Assembly (NCBI GenBank): GCA_002368355.1
Contig: AP018281.1
Location: 3,038,001-3,102,000 of the forward strand
Origin: Chondrocystis sp. NIES-4102
GTDB taxonomy: Bacteria > Cyanobacteriota > Cyanobacteriia > Cyanobacteriales > Xenococcaceae
DNA length: 64,000 nucleotides
Direction of reading: 5' to 3'
Part shown: piece by piece, positions 27,725 to 36,843 of the stretch
How positions within the stretch are numbered: position 1 is the stretch's first letter
Layout of the letters: each line of letters opens with the position of its first letter
Translations under genes and position numbers: made by a program
The notes under the pieces: model-generated
Told to the model about the DNA's origin: nothing
What the model saw: the letters and a program-made list of their open reading frames with translations, nothing else
Databases searched by the model: none

Positions 27725-29059
27725 TTACCCTACCAGTAAGTTTTCTTCGGGATAATGAAGACCACTTGGACGAGGATCACCAATGATAGCAGCAATTAAT
27801 AACAAAATACTTACCCTACCAATATACATAGATAACACTAAAAACACTTTAGAAGCTACTGAGACACTGCTAGTAATACCTGTAGATAAGCCAACTGTGG
27901 CAAAGGCGGAAATAACTTCAAATAAAACTGGTAGAAAATCAATCTGAGGTTCAAGTACTGAAATGATAGTGGTCATGATTACAATTGAACCTGCTGTCCC
28001 AAATAATACTGCTACTGCTTTTAAGATTAGGGTACTGGGTACTTGACGTTGATATAACACTACCTCATCTTTTCCTTGTAAAACAGATTTAGTAGTATGA
28101 TATAAAACACTAAAAGTAGTAGTTTTAATACCGCCACCTGTACCACTAGGACTCGCACCAATAAACATTAGCCCCATAGTGATAAATAAACCTGCGGTGG
28201 TCATTTTACCTTGATCAATACTATTAAATCCTGCTGTTCTTGTAGTCACAGATTGAAACCAAGAAGCTAGAAATTTATCTTTCAGACTTAGAGAACCTAA
28301 AGTATCAACATTATTAAACTCAGTTAAAAATATAGCGATCGCACCACCTATTAATAATATAATAGTAGTACGCACTACCACCTTAAAATTAAGAGAAAAA
28401 CTAAATCTTCCAGGCTGACGTTGAAATTTGTGTCGCAGCCAGATATACATTTCAATAATTACTTGATACCCAATACCACCAAAAATAATCAACCCTGTAA
28501 TAACTAAATTAACTAGAAAAGAGGATTGATATTGCACAAAATTATCAGGCAAAAGCCCAAAGCCTGCATTATTCCAAGCACTAACACTATGAAAAATAGA
28601 AAACCATAGTCCTTTCGACCATCCATATTGAGGAACAAAAGCAATGAGCAATAAAAATATACCCGTAAGCTCACAAATTAAGGTAGTTGATAAAATAGAT
28701 TGTATTAAACTGCTGCTACCTTGCAAAAAAGGTCGATCAAAAGATTCTTGAATAGCAAATTTTTGTCTTAAGTCAAATTTTCTGCCTAGAAGTAAAATCA
28801 AGAAAGTAGTCATGGTCATATATCCAAAACCGCCAACTTGAGCCAATAGAGCAATAGTTAATTGTCCCCAAAAAGAAAAATAAGTGCCTGTATCGACTAC
28901 TGCAAGACCCGTAACACATACAGCAGAAGTAGAAGTAAATAGTGCCACAATCCAACTATTCCATTCCCCTGAAGCCGTGGAAAAGGGCATCATTAATAGT
29001 AGAGTTCCTATTGAGATGATGGCTACAAAACCTAAGCAAATTGTACGAGAAATCGTCAT
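27725..29059 (-). CDS. ktrB: K+ uptake channel subunit (KtrB/TrkH family)
   Basis: A 444-residue membrane protein of the superfamily of K+ transporters. Four pore-loop repeats carry the selectivity-filter glycines: STSAVCVTGLAVVD near residue 45, VSAWNNAGFGLLPD near 160, SVTTRTAGFNSID near 270 and ISAFATVGLSTGI near 385. Between them lie the paired transmembrane helices, and ASPSGTGGGIKTTT forms the known gating-loop region after the third pore. Length matches KtrB. With KtrA it makes a Na+-dependent K+ uptake system important for osmotic adjustment in cyanobacteria. A glycosyltransferase gene lies 28 bases upstream. Confidence 0.94.
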   Translation of the reverse strand: MTISRTICLGFVAIISIGTLLLMMPFSTASGEWNSWIVALFTSTSAVCVTGLAVVDTGTYFSFWGQLTIALLAQVGGFGYMTMTTFLILLLGRKFDLRQKFAIQESFDRPFLQGSSSLIQSILSTTLICELTGIFLLLIAFVPQYGWSKGLWFSIFHSVSAWNNAGFGLLPDNFVQYQSSFLVNLVITGLIIFGGIGYQVIIEMYIWLRHKFQRQPGRFSFSLNFKVVVRTTIILLIGGAIAIFLTEFNNVDTLGSLSLKDKFLASWFQSVTTRTAGFNSIDQGKMTTAGLFITMGLMFIGASPSGTGGGIKTTTFSVLYHTTKSVLQGKDEVVLYQRQVPSTLILKAVAVLFGTAGSIVIMTTIISVLEPQIDFLPVLFEVISAFATVGLSTGITSSVSVASKVFLVLSMYIGRVSILLLIAAIIGDPRPSGLHYPEENLLVG

Positions 29060-29087
29060 GATTTAAAGTATTATCGGTGATCATTTA

Positions 29088-30101
29088 TTAATGATCATTT
29101 ATTTGATCGATTTTACTCGTTTTTTGGATCATCCATTGAACTAACTCTTGCCACTCATCAGAAGCAACTAAATTGCTGACATTAAAAGCAACTCCCCAGT
29201 TATGGGAAAACTCAGCAAAACTTTCAATCCAATTAACTATAGTCTCCATTCCCGAATTTGGGCGATAATTCCAAGCCAGTTTTAAATATTCCGTTGTTTC
29301 GACTTGATGCCCTGTATAGTGAAGATACCAAGCAATCCAAACCAAAGTACCATAACGTATAGATCGCTCCATTAATTTTACTTGAGCAGGTAAATTAGGT
29401 TGAGCAAAGAAATCGTTGGTAACTGCTAGTAAAGAACGAGCTTGAGGTAATCCTTTGTGCATCGCACTGTCTGGATGTTGTCGATAACACACAGTAATTT
29501 CTCTTAACCAACTGGTTTTACAACCTTTTAAGGCTAGTTTTAAAACCAAATTAGTATCTTCTGCGGGGGGGAAACGAGGATCAAAACCTCCCACATATTG
29601 TAGCCATGAGCGACGAAACATCATTGCACTAGGTAATACAGGTTTCCAGCGTAGCCAACTTTCTAAATTTAATTCGGGAATTTGTTCCCAAGGACAAACA
29701 TCTAATAACTTATTACCTTGAGCATCGACTCTTTGCCACCCACTATGAACCATACCAACATCAGGACGTTTATCTAATATTTCTGCTTGGGATGCTAATT
29801 TACCTGGTAAAAAATAATCATCCGCATCTAAAAAAGCGATTAAATGACCTTTTGCCACGCTAATACCATGATTACGTGCAGCAGCAACTCCTTGATTTTT
29901 TTGGGGAATATAACGCAGGCGATCGCTGTAGGGTTCTAATACTGCGGAGGTTGTATCTGTAGATCCATCGTCGATAACAATTATTTCATAATGGCAATTT
30001 TCTTGGATAAAAACACTTTCAATTGCCTGAACAATATAGCGATCGCAATTGTAGGTGGGGATAATTACGCTGACGGTTGGTTCTGTCATTAGATTTATCA
30101 T
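29088..30101 (-). CDS. Family 2 glycosyltransferase
   Basis: A 337-residue GT-A fold enzyme. It has TVSVIIPTYNCDRYIVQAIE, IIVIDDGSTDTTSAVL (nucleotide-sugar site), NQGVAAARNHGI and the metal-binding LIAFLDADDYFLPGK (DxD type). A further conserved block is PAEDTNLVLKLALKG. It lacks membrane helices, so it is cytosolic or membrane-peripheral, acting on a lipid or polysaccharide acceptor that cannot be named. The start is either the first ATG (MINLMTEP) or the ATG at 30089 (MTEPTVS); neither has a clear ribosome site. It lies 28 bases upstream of ktrB on the same strand, hence probably in one transcript. Confidence 0.88.
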   Translation of the reverse strand: MINLMTEPTVSVIIPTYNCDRYIVQAIESVFIQENCHYEIIVIDDGSTDTTSAVLEPYSDRLRYIPQKNQGVAAARNHGISVAKGHLIAFLDADDYFLPGKLASQAEILDKRPDVGMVHSGWQRVDAQGNKLLDVCPWEQIPELNLESWLRWKPVLPSAMMFRRSWLQYVGGFDPRFPPAEDTNLVLKLALKGCKTSWLREITVCYRQHPDSAMHKGLPQARSLLAVTNDFFAQPNLPAQVKLMERSIRYGTLVWIAWYLHYTGHQVETTEYLKLAWNYRPNSGMETIVNWIESFAEFSHNWGVAFNVSNLVASDEWQELVQWMIQKTSKIDQINDH

Positions 30102-30214
30102 TTATCATTAAAATATTAATCATTTAATATCTATTAGCAACGAAGTAGGTTTTAACTTCCTATTATTTATCTTTTATCAATCCTTAATGGTCAATGTTCT
30201 ATATTTAATATCTA

Positions 30215-30580
30215 ATGATGAAATATTACGTTGTATACGATAGTGACTGTAATCTCTGCACTACTTTTGCCCAACTCCTACAGCAATATGATCGCGGGTC
30301 AATTTTTGCCTATATTCCGATGAAAGATCAGGCGACTTTGGCGCAATTTGATATTTTTCCTACCGACTGTGAAGCAGGAATGTTTTTAATTGATGCTCAA
30401 CAACCAGATAAAAGATGGCAGGGAAGTAATGCAGCAGAAGAAATTGCGCGTCTATTACCACTGGGAGAAATGTTTGTTGCTGCTTATCGGGCTATTCCTG
30501 GGATGAAATGGTTCGGCGATCGCACTTATGAACAAATCCGTGATCACCGTTATCAGTGGTTTGGTAAGACTAGTAATTAA
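30215..30580 (+). CDS. Thiol-disulphide oxidoreductase, DCC family (DUF393)
   Basis: A 121-residue thioredoxin-fold protein with the family's N-terminal YDSDCNLCTTF motif (C-x2-C at about residues 12-15), then IFAYIPMKDQ, RWQGSNAAEEIARLLPLG and FGDRTYEQIRDHRYQWFG near the end. Family members are small predicted oxidoreductases of unknown partner. The ATG-ATG start leaves one residue ambiguous. It is divergent from the glycosyltransferase gene across 113 bases; the gap has a short GAAGT/ACTTC stem near 30139-30156. Confidence 0.88.
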   Translation: MMKYYVVYDSDCNLCTTFAQLLQQYDRGSIFAYIPMKDQATLAQFDIFPTDCEAGMFLIDAQQPDKRWQGSNAAEEIARLLPLGEMFVAAYRAIPGMKWFGDRTYEQIRDHRYQWFGKTSN

Positions 30581-30691
30581 TTTTATCTACTCATTGATGT
30601 GTATAGCAGGTTGTCAATAATTGGCAATTAATTTGGTTTAAGACTTCTCAAGCATTAGAGAAATAATTATCAATTCTTTAATTTTTCATAT

Positions 30692-31669
30692 TTAATTATA
30701 ATTAAACACAATCCATTCTCCTGTTACTTCGGCGATCGCTCCACCTGGTAATGTAGACGTACGGCTTTTATTGGGGGCGGTGATTAATTGCACCACTGCT
30801 TCTATTTGCTCGAAATTGGGCTGTCTTGTGATGATAGTTGCTAGAAATTGACGAATGGCTCGACGTTGGATAGCTAAAGGAGCATTACGCAAGATTATAC
30901 GGTTTAATTTTTGTTGTTGTTGTGCTTGTTGTAATAGTTGTTGGGCGCAAGCTTCGAGATATTCGACATCCGCTTTTAGTAATTCTGCTGTTTGGGCTAA
31001 GGAATTTTCTACTTGAGGGTTGAAGTTGGTTTGTAGATAAGGAATTAGATGACTACGAATGCGGTTACGAGCATATTTATTATTTTCATTGACGGCATCA
31101 AACCAGATAGGTAAATTGAATTGCTCACAGAAAGCTAAGGTTTCATGGCGATAAATGTCTAATATTGGACGTATGAGTAATATTTTGTCAGTTAAAGCCC
31201 GTTTCCAGCTTAAAGCAGCCAAACCATCTGCCCCTGCACCACGAATTAAATTATATAAGAAAGTCTCAGCGCGATCGCTCTTTGTATGTCCTGTAACGAT
31301 ATATTCAAAACCCTGTTTCTGGGCTATTTCAATTAAAGCTTGATAACGCCAATTTCTTGCTGCTGCTTCTGTTTCCTTGATCTGATTGGCTATGGTTAAA
31401 TAAAATGGTAATTGCCAAGTCTGCGCTACCTCCTTAACCCTTATTGCAATTCCTGCATCCGTTGACCATTGATGATCACAATGAGCGATCGCTAGTTGCC
31501 AGTCCCATTTTGAGCTTAAATCTATTAATAATTTTCCCAAACAAAGAGAATCTTGTCCGCCTGAAACTGCAATTAATATTTTGGCTTTGGGCGGTAAAAG
31601 TGATTTTTGACGCAGGGTTTTATGTATTCTATTATGCAGTTGAGTCCAATAAACTTGGGACATAAGCAT
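30692..31669 (-). CDS. tilS: tRNA(Ile)-lysidine synthase
   Basis: A 325-residue PP-loop enzyme that converts cytidine 34 of tRNA-Ile (CAU) to lysidine so that AUA is read as isoleucine; it is essential. The N-terminal domain carries KILIAVSGGQDSLCLGKLL (the SGGxDS loop, residues about 31-49), IAHCDHQWS, and YIVTGHTKSDRAETFLYNL, then NNKYARNRIRSHLIPYLQ. The C-terminal domain is short, as in many cyanobacterial versions, which lack the extra domain of E. coli TilS. Start is ATG 31669 or the ATG two codons on (31663). It converges with the DCC gene. Confidence 0.94.
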   Translation of the reverse strand: MLMSQVYWTQLHNRIHKTLRQKSLLPPKAKILIAVSGGQDSLCLGKLLIDLSSKWDWQLAIAHCDHQWSTDAGIAIRVKEVAQTWQLPFYLTIANQIKETEAAARNWRYQALIEIAQKQGFEYIVTGHTKSDRAETFLYNLIRGAGADGLAALSWKRALTDKILLIRPILDIYRHETLAFCEQFNLPIWFDAVNENNKYARNRIRSHLIPYLQTNFNPQVENSLAQTAELLKADVEYLEACAQQLLQQAQQQQKLNRIILRNAPLAIQRRAIRQFLATIITRQPNFEQIEAVVQLITAPNKSRTSTLPGGAIAEVTGEWIVFNYN

Positions 31670-32093
31670 TTAATGGTTAAACTTCTAAGATAACGATCAT
31701 GTCGGTAGTTATAAGCTATTTTTGTCTTAAATTTATCAGCATTATTTCTATCATTTAATCGAGTTTCCTAATATTGCCAGAATTGCTGCATCTTCTTAGT
31801 TTGTTTATCGTGCTATATAAACTAAAATAAACACTTCTTTTGATTGGAATAAGGGGTAAATTGTATTTTGATAATTCCAAAAGCCATACATTTATCGGAA
31901 ATTTATTTAAGAAAAGTTACCATCTATTATGAAGATAAGCTTAATAGAAGCGTAAAGATTCAGTAAAGGAATTTACGAGAAAAAGAACTGTAGGTAATTA
32001 TATATAAGTAACAACTAGTATAAATAAATTTAAATAAGTAGCTAGGTGCTATTAAATTTATTACATAACTTCTTTATTAATTACTTTAAAATA
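31670..32093. other. Divergent intergenic region
   Basis: There are 424 AT-rich bases between tilS (leftward) and the receiver-BON gene (rightward). I see no RNA gene or strong hairpin; promoters for both directions must lie here. Confidence 0.45.
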
Positions 32094-33116
32094 ATGATTC
32101 GTGTTCTAATAGTAGATGACCAAAAGACGGTCAGGGAAGCATTAAAAATAACTTTAGAATCTGCAACAGATTTAGAGATTGTAGGTACTGCCAATGATGG
32201 TTTAGCTGCTATAGAACAAGTAGAATTACTACATCCAGATATTGTAGTTATGAATATGGAAATGCCTCGTTTAGATGGGGCTGGTGCTACAAAAGAAATT
32301 ACCAATCATTATAGTGATACTAAAGTTTTAATTCTCACTTCTGATGATAGTGATGAATATATTACTAAGTCATTAGCGATGGGAGCAAAAGGTTATCTTT
32401 TAAAAGATACAGATATAGAAGATTTAGTTGGTGCAATTCGTAATGTATATAAAGGATATACCCAAATATCCCCAGGATTACTAGAAAAACTATTAATATA
32501 TACAGACTCAGGTGTAATTTTAAATAAAATTAAAAATCCCATAACTCTTGCAGAAGATAGCAAAAAAATTGTACCTAAATCACCTCAAGCGATCGCTAAT
32601 TTACAAATAGTTTATCGTCAGCAACAAAAGGAACTTTCTCAACTACGTCATATATCTGAAGATAATCAACAAGAACTACCGATAATTAAAAACAATGTTG
32701 CCAATTATCGTAAATATATGTGGTTAACGTTGCTTTTTTTACTACTTTCAATGCCAATTATTGGTTTAGCCTTATTTCAACTTTACAATAAAACCACTAG
32801 GATACAAAGTATCGCTATCCCGATAGAAAGAATTGGAATAAGAGGAGAATTTAGTCTTAATGGCATCGCAGAAAGAGTAGCAAAAGCTTTTAAACAAGAT
32901 CCTATTCTTGCCGATATTACTACTGTTTATGTGGCACAAGAAGATGATGCGATTATATTAATGGGAACACTTTCTGAAGAATCTTTATTAAGAAGAATGG
33001 AAAATATTGCTAAACAGGTAGAAGGAGTAAAAAAAGTCTATTCTAGTCAAGTTGCCATTGAGCAAGAATTAAATAATAAGTATTTAGGTTCTAATGAATA
33101 TAGTTATTCCCGTTAA
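32094..33116 (+). CDS. Response-regulator receiver with membrane helix and BON-like domain
   Basis: I start at the ATG at 32094 (MIRVLIVDDQKT), matching the paralogue at 15204, and not at the upstream GTG; this gives 340 residues. Residues 1-125 are a NarL-type receiver (ATDLEIVGT, IVVMNMEMPRLDG and GYLLKDTDIEDL). Strikingly, the acceptor position reads Asn in VVMNMEMP where Asp is expected, so it may not be phosphorylated. A Gln/Glu-rich linker precedes a membrane helix (about 207-230, LTLLFLLLSMPIIGLALF). The part after it (about 255-325: IAERVAKAFKQDPILADITTVYV, shown in fragments, and IILMGTLSEESLLRRM, VEGVKKVYSSQV) has the BON-domain pattern. The BON part would lie outside the cytoplasm. 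Confidence 0.82.
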   Translation: MIRVLIVDDQKTVREALKITLESATDLEIVGTANDGLAAIEQVELLHPDIVVMNMEMPRLDGAGATKEITNHYSDTKVLILTSDDSDEYITKSLAMGAKGYLLKDTDIEDLVGAIRNVYKGYTQISPGLLEKLLIYTDSGVILNKIKNPITLAEDSKKIVPKSPQAIANLQIVYRQQQKELSQLRHISEDNQQELPIIKNNVANYRKYMWLTLLFLLLSMPIIGLALFQLYNKTTRIQSIAIPIERIGIRGEFSLNGIAERVAKAFKQDPILADITTVYVAQEDDAIILMGTLSEESLLRRMENIAKQVEGVKKVYSSQVAIEQELNNKYLGSNEYSYSR

Positions 33117-33392
33117 ATTATTAGGCAATTATTAGCTACTAACATAATAATATTTATATAGCAATTCCCTATATTAATGCACTAAATTATTCTTAACTTC
33201 TTTGCGTCTTTATCCCCATTTCCATCCGAGAATATAAGGATACAAGGATAAACGCCTCTGCGTGAGATTTAAATTTAAAAATATATTAAGTGCAACTACT
33301 AAAAGGTAAACATACCTAACGATAAATCCATAAACACTATAACCTTTTCGCTCTCTCAAATCATCACTAGATTTAGTAACCCCGATAAAAAA

Positions 33393-34184
33393 TTAAAGTA
33401 TTTCCACAGGATCGCCAATTTCAATTACTTTGTCAGCTTGGGTAGGAGATAATTTAGTATTAACAGCTAAACAATAAAAATGATTAAAACGCTCTTTAAC
33501 TGTCCATTGTGGTAAATTTTCTCGTCTTTGAGTAGTAAAAATCTTTTGAAATTGCGGATAAACTTCACCTGTATCAGGATCACGACTAACAACTATACAA
33601 CGTTGACAAGGGTTAACCCCCATAAACTCAACTGCACCAATTTTAAATTTAACTGTTTCTTTAGCAGTAGAAAATAATTGATCTTCCCAAAAAGCAGGTA
33701 CACCAGCAATTTCAATATTGGCACGAAAACGCCGACGAATAGATTCTATATCCAATTCAGGATACCAAGACGCGATCGCTTCTAAAGTAGCAGTACTAAT
33801 TATAGTTGCCCCAGGAGAAATAGTATCATCGGGAAAACCCATAGTTAAATCCTGTTGCAGTCTGAGAGGAAAACCAAAATATTTTTCTAACCAAGTACAT
33901 ATTGCTGTTTGCTCTGTATCCAGGTTAAATGTTTCTAGGTTACTTGTTCCTTTAATCTGTAATGAAACTGTGTTAGCAACTAAATCAAATTGAGAAAGTA
34001 AACCATGAATTTTAACATGACGTTTAGCATTAACAAAATTACCAGCAGCATCAACAATAGCCCAAGTGCGATCGCCCTGCAAAGCCCCAGATTTTAAAAT
34101 AGTAACGCGATCGCAGTCTACCCAATCTAAAGATTTAATCGGATAAATAAATAACTTCGCAACGTAGGGATTAACAACAGACAT
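33393..34184 (-). CDS. MOSC domain protein
   Basis: A 263-residue protein with an N-terminal MOSC beta-barrel domain (YVAKLFIYPIKSLDWVDCDR, LQGDRTWAIVDAAGNFVNAK) and a C-terminal MOSC domain that has the key FMGVNPCQRCIVVSRDPDTG stretch with Cys-x2-Cys near residues 195-198. The family includes mARC/YcbX reductase and molybdenum cofactor sulphurase C-termini; the cysteine binds the molybdenum cofactor. No ferredoxin-like domain is fused (unlike YcbX), so it needs an external electron donor if it is a reductase. The likely role is detoxifying N-hydroxylated or sulphoxide compounds, inferred from family. Confidence 0.85.
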   Translation of the reverse strand: MSVVNPYVAKLFIYPIKSLDWVDCDRVTILKSGALQGDRTWAIVDAAGNFVNAKRHVKIHGLLSQFDLVANTVSLQIKGTSNLETFNLDTEQTAICTWLEKYFGFPLRLQQDLTMGFPDDTISPGATIISTATLEAIASWYPELDIESIRRRFRANIEIAGVPAFWEDQLFSTAKETVKFKIGAVEFMGVNPCQRCIVVSRDPDTGEVYPQFQKIFTTQRRENLPQWTVKERFNHFYCLAVNTKLSPTQADKVIEIGDPVEIL

Positions 34185-34301
34185 AAACCATAATTGTTTA
34201 ATTATCCATTATCCATCAATAAAAAAGCCGAATCAAGCAGCTAATACTTAACCCAGCTTTATCACAACCCTCTTGAGCTAAATTTGACGAAGTGAACGCA
34301 A

Positions 34302-34333
34302 GCCCCGTCATACTAGGGCGGGGTACTGTTCAC
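34302..34333. repeat. Relic IS200/IS605-type right-end hairpin
   Basis: CCCCG and CGGGG arms surround TCATACTAGGG and are followed by TACTGTTCAC. GCCCCG...CGGGGTA + GTTCAC is the form of right ends of many cyanobacterial IS200/IS605 elements. No transposase is next to it, so it may be a relic end or a non-autonomous copy. It could also serve as a terminator-like structure between the genes. Confidence 0.45.
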
Positions 34334-34346
34334 CTAATCAACTATA

Positions 34347-35213
34347 TTATTCCTGATCAATTTCGTCGATAATTGTCGCAGCTTTATTACATAATTCCTC
34401 ATGGCATTGTCCGTTAGTAGCTACAATACAACCCCAACGCTTAACATCCCCCTGGTTATAAAAAACAGGATCACCATTAACATAAGTAAACTTACCACCA
34501 GCTTCAGTAAGAATCAATTCAGGTGCTGCAAAATCCCAATCTTTAGCTGCCGACTTACCAGATAAAGAAATATAAACATCAGATTCTTGTTCTAGGAGAG
34601 TAGAAATTTTGCCTCCAACCCCACCCATATATTTCTTACCTGCAAAGGGTAGACGATCAATTAACTTCTGAAAACGTTGATCACGATGGGAACGACTAAC
34701 GATAAGATATAAATCTTCAATGATATGGCGATCGCTAACTCGCAGTTGAGTAATAGTGCCGTCTTTTGTTTCTACAAATGTACCATTACCCTTAGAAGCA
34801 AAATAAATCTTACCAGCTTCTGGAATAGCCACAATACCAATTACAGGACGACCTTGATAAGCTAAGGCTATGTGCATTCCGTATTCCCCAGTCTTATCAA
34901 TAAAATCCCTTGTGCCATCCAACGGATCAATGATCCATACCCATTGATGATCAATTGGTTGAGCTTTTTTTACATCAAAAGTTTCTTCAGACAGATAACC
35001 AAAATTCTCCGTTCCCAATTCTGTTTTCAATCTATCTAAAATATAATGATTAGCTGCAAGATCAGCTTCAGTTACGGGCCCATCCTTCTTATCTTGAATA
35101 TCCAAATCTGAGATATCCTGATGATAGAAAGAACTAAGAATGTCAGCAGCACCCCAGGCTACAGAGCGAGCTACCTTAAGAATTTCTTCTAGTTCAGGTT
35201 GATTATTATCCAA
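34347..35213 (-). CDS. Inositol-monophosphatase-family phosphatase, CysQ-like
   Basis: A 288-residue Mg2+-dependent phosphatase. The metal-site motifs are GPVTEADLAAN, LSEETFD, WVWIIDPLDGTRDFIDKTG (residues about 90-109) and AAKDWDFAAPELILTEAGG near 224-242. This arrangement is that of the FIG superfamily and closest to 3'(2'),5'-bisphosphate nucleotidases (CysQ), which clear PAP from sulphate assimilation; an inositol monophosphatase role cannot be excluded by eye. It stands between the MOSC gene and the accessory patch, leftward. Confidence 0.85.
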   Translation of the reverse strand: MDNNQPELEEILKVARSVAWGAADILSSFYHQDISDLDIQDKKDGPVTEADLAANHYILDRLKTELGTENFGYLSEETFDVKKAQPIDHQWVWIIDPLDGTRDFIDKTGEYGMHIALAYQGRPVIGIVAIPEAGKIYFASKGNGTFVETKDGTITQLRVSDRHIIEDLYLIVSRSHRDQRFQKLIDRLPFAGKKYMGGVGGKISTLLEQESDVYISLSGKSAAKDWDFAAPELILTEAGGKFTYVNGDPVFYNQGDVKRWGCIVATNGQCHEELCNKAATIIDEIDQE

Positions 35214-35279
35214 AGTGATCTCCTGAGTTTACGTTGATAGTTGCGTAATCATTTTCACAGAACAATATAAATTAAAAAC

Positions 35280-35384
35280 TCAAGTTAAGCAAAATCCGTC
35301 TATTACTACTAAAATTTTATTTCCGATGTGAACAAAAATGCGATATCGCTTATCACCGTTTACTATATTGGTTTCTAAAATCAT
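35280..35384 (-). CDS. Short ORF, possible gene remnant
   Basis: A 34-residue frame (ATG at 35384, TGA at 35280) with the strand-rich look of a protein core: KRYRIFVHIGNKILVVIDG. It lies just downstream of the interrupted gene at 35479, in another reading frame. It could be the tail of a decayed gene of the accessory patch, a small protein, or chance. Confidence 0.25.
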   Translation of the reverse strand: MILETNIVNGDKRYRIFVHIGNKILVVIDGFCLT

Positions 35385-35478
35385 TTTACTTCTAAATCCT
35401 ATAGACACAATTTAAATGACTTGGGTATAAAACTTTTTTCTTTAATTTCAACGTATCCCAAGATTTACTAAATAAATA

Positions 35479-35910
35479 TTAATTCCATTTGGCGATCGGG
35501 GGATATATTCCTTTCACATCTAATATTTCAATAACATCACATGGTGTAAGTATTAAATAATGAATGATTGTATCATTATCATGTACTCCTGCACTTTATT
35601 CTAAAAACCAATCAATGTACAGTGAATTTTCTATTGTAAATAAACTCCATTTCTGCAAAGAATCTGGCTCTAACTGCATATCAATTAATGCTTGCTCAAA
35701 TTCTCGGTTTGACCATAAATATTTACTTTCATCCATAACACGGAATGCTAAAAAGCCATCGAAATCAATAGTAAGAATTGGCGATTTTTTGTAATAATTA
35801 TAGAGATTAATCACTAAATTATTGCAATTGTAATGTAAACTATCGAGAAAAAGAGTTTGCGGAATTTCTGCTAAGGGTTTCCATTTTAACCATTTTTCTT
35901 TTTTGCTCAT
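35479..35910 (-). pseudogene. Hypothetical accessory gene interrupted by an in-frame stop
   Basis: The frame from ATG 35910 stops with TAA at 35596-35598 after 104 residues (...SLYIDWFLE). Reading on in the same frame gives 38 more residues (SAGVHDNDTIIHYLIL, then TPCDVIEILDVKGIYPP, ending AKWN) to a second TAA at 35479. This continuation is strand-rich and protein-like, so the first stop is best explained as a nonsense change of a Glu codon (GAA to TAA) in a gene of about 143 residues. The family is unnamed to me, but size and neighbourhood fit an immunity-type protein. The truncated 104-residue product may still be made. Confidence 0.6.
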
Positions 35911-36043
35911 ATATTATCATTATCTATAAATTTCCTTACTAAGTAGCGCAACATAAATAATAATTTTTCAGATCTAGTTCTTGCTACAACATTAAAAATT
36001 TTACCTATTAGTTTTATCAAAATAGATTAAACTGTTCAATTAT

Positions 36044-36673
36044 TTATTTTTTACCTAGTAAACTTTTTAAGTAATCAGCTAAATCTTTATTTTTAGCAAT
36101 GCAATCAAAATTTTCATTTAATTGGATTATTTTAGATTCATCATCCAAAGTTATTCTATTTATCTTGTCTTTTGGTAAGAATGTTATGTCTGATATATAA
36201 AAAGAACTCAATATCTCTCTATTTCCCTGATCAAATATCTCTCCAAAATCATAAGCATCAGTTGTACCAAATTGATCTAAAGTAAACCCTAAAAATCCTT
36301 CGTCAATTTTGATTAATTCCTCTAATGCAAATTTAGTAAAAATTTTAGATACCATTTCTTCTATTTGAAGGTAATCCAAATAATTAAAACCAAAACTTTG
36401 ATAAAAATAATTACTCTGAGCGACAAACGACCAGAAAAGACGATGACCTGATTCTAAATAAAGATACACTCCTGCATTTTGACTATTATAAATTATCTCT
36501 TGTATGTTCTCTTGGTTAGTTTCTATAAATTCACTACTGCCATTTATGCAACTAATTAATTGTGTATCAGGAGATCTAATAGATAAATGGTGGTTTTCTA
36601 AAAAAAGACACGCTTGCTGGAAGTCGAATAGTTGTTTAGATGAGTAATAAAATGTTGCTCCTTCATTAGCCAT
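36044..36673 (-). CDS. Hypothetical protein of the accessory patch
   Basis: A 209-residue acidic cytoplasmic protein with no signal peptide or membrane segment: YSSKQLFDFQQACLFLENHH, VYLYLESGHRLFWSFVAQ, and a C-terminal half rich in Asp/Glu (ITLDDESKIIQLNENFD). I recognise no domain. It lies leftward among small genes that include a SUKH protein. The size, acidity and position are compatible with an immunity protein or antitoxin, but nothing in the sequence proves this. Gaps to its neighbours are about 170 and 133 bases. Confidence 0.6.
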   Translation of the reverse strand: MANEGATFYYSSKQLFDFQQACLFLENHHLSIRSPDTQLISCINGSSEFIETNQENIQEIIYNSQNAGVYLYLESGHRLFWSFVAQSNYFYQSFGFNYLDYLQIEEMVSKIFTKFALEELIKIDEGFLGFTLDQFGTTDAYDFGEIFDQGNREILSSFYISDITFLPKDKINRITLDDESKIIQLNENFDCIAKNKDLADYLKSLLGKK

Positions 36674-36843
36674 GCAAGTTACCTAAACAATTAAAAATCA
36701 ATTTTGTAATCTAATTAATTGTTTTATAATAAAAAAATTAAGCTTTAATTATCCCGATTTCTGAGAGACATTTATACAGAAAATATTTACTATTTTATTT
36801 TGATTTCAAGTCTTAAAGGGATAGATATAATATCTAATCAATA

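Noticed and set aside
27467-30214. A cyclic di-AMP riboswitch upstream of the ktr genes
   Set aside because: Such riboswitches regulate K+ transporters in some bacteria, but I could not find the conserved core in these short gaps.
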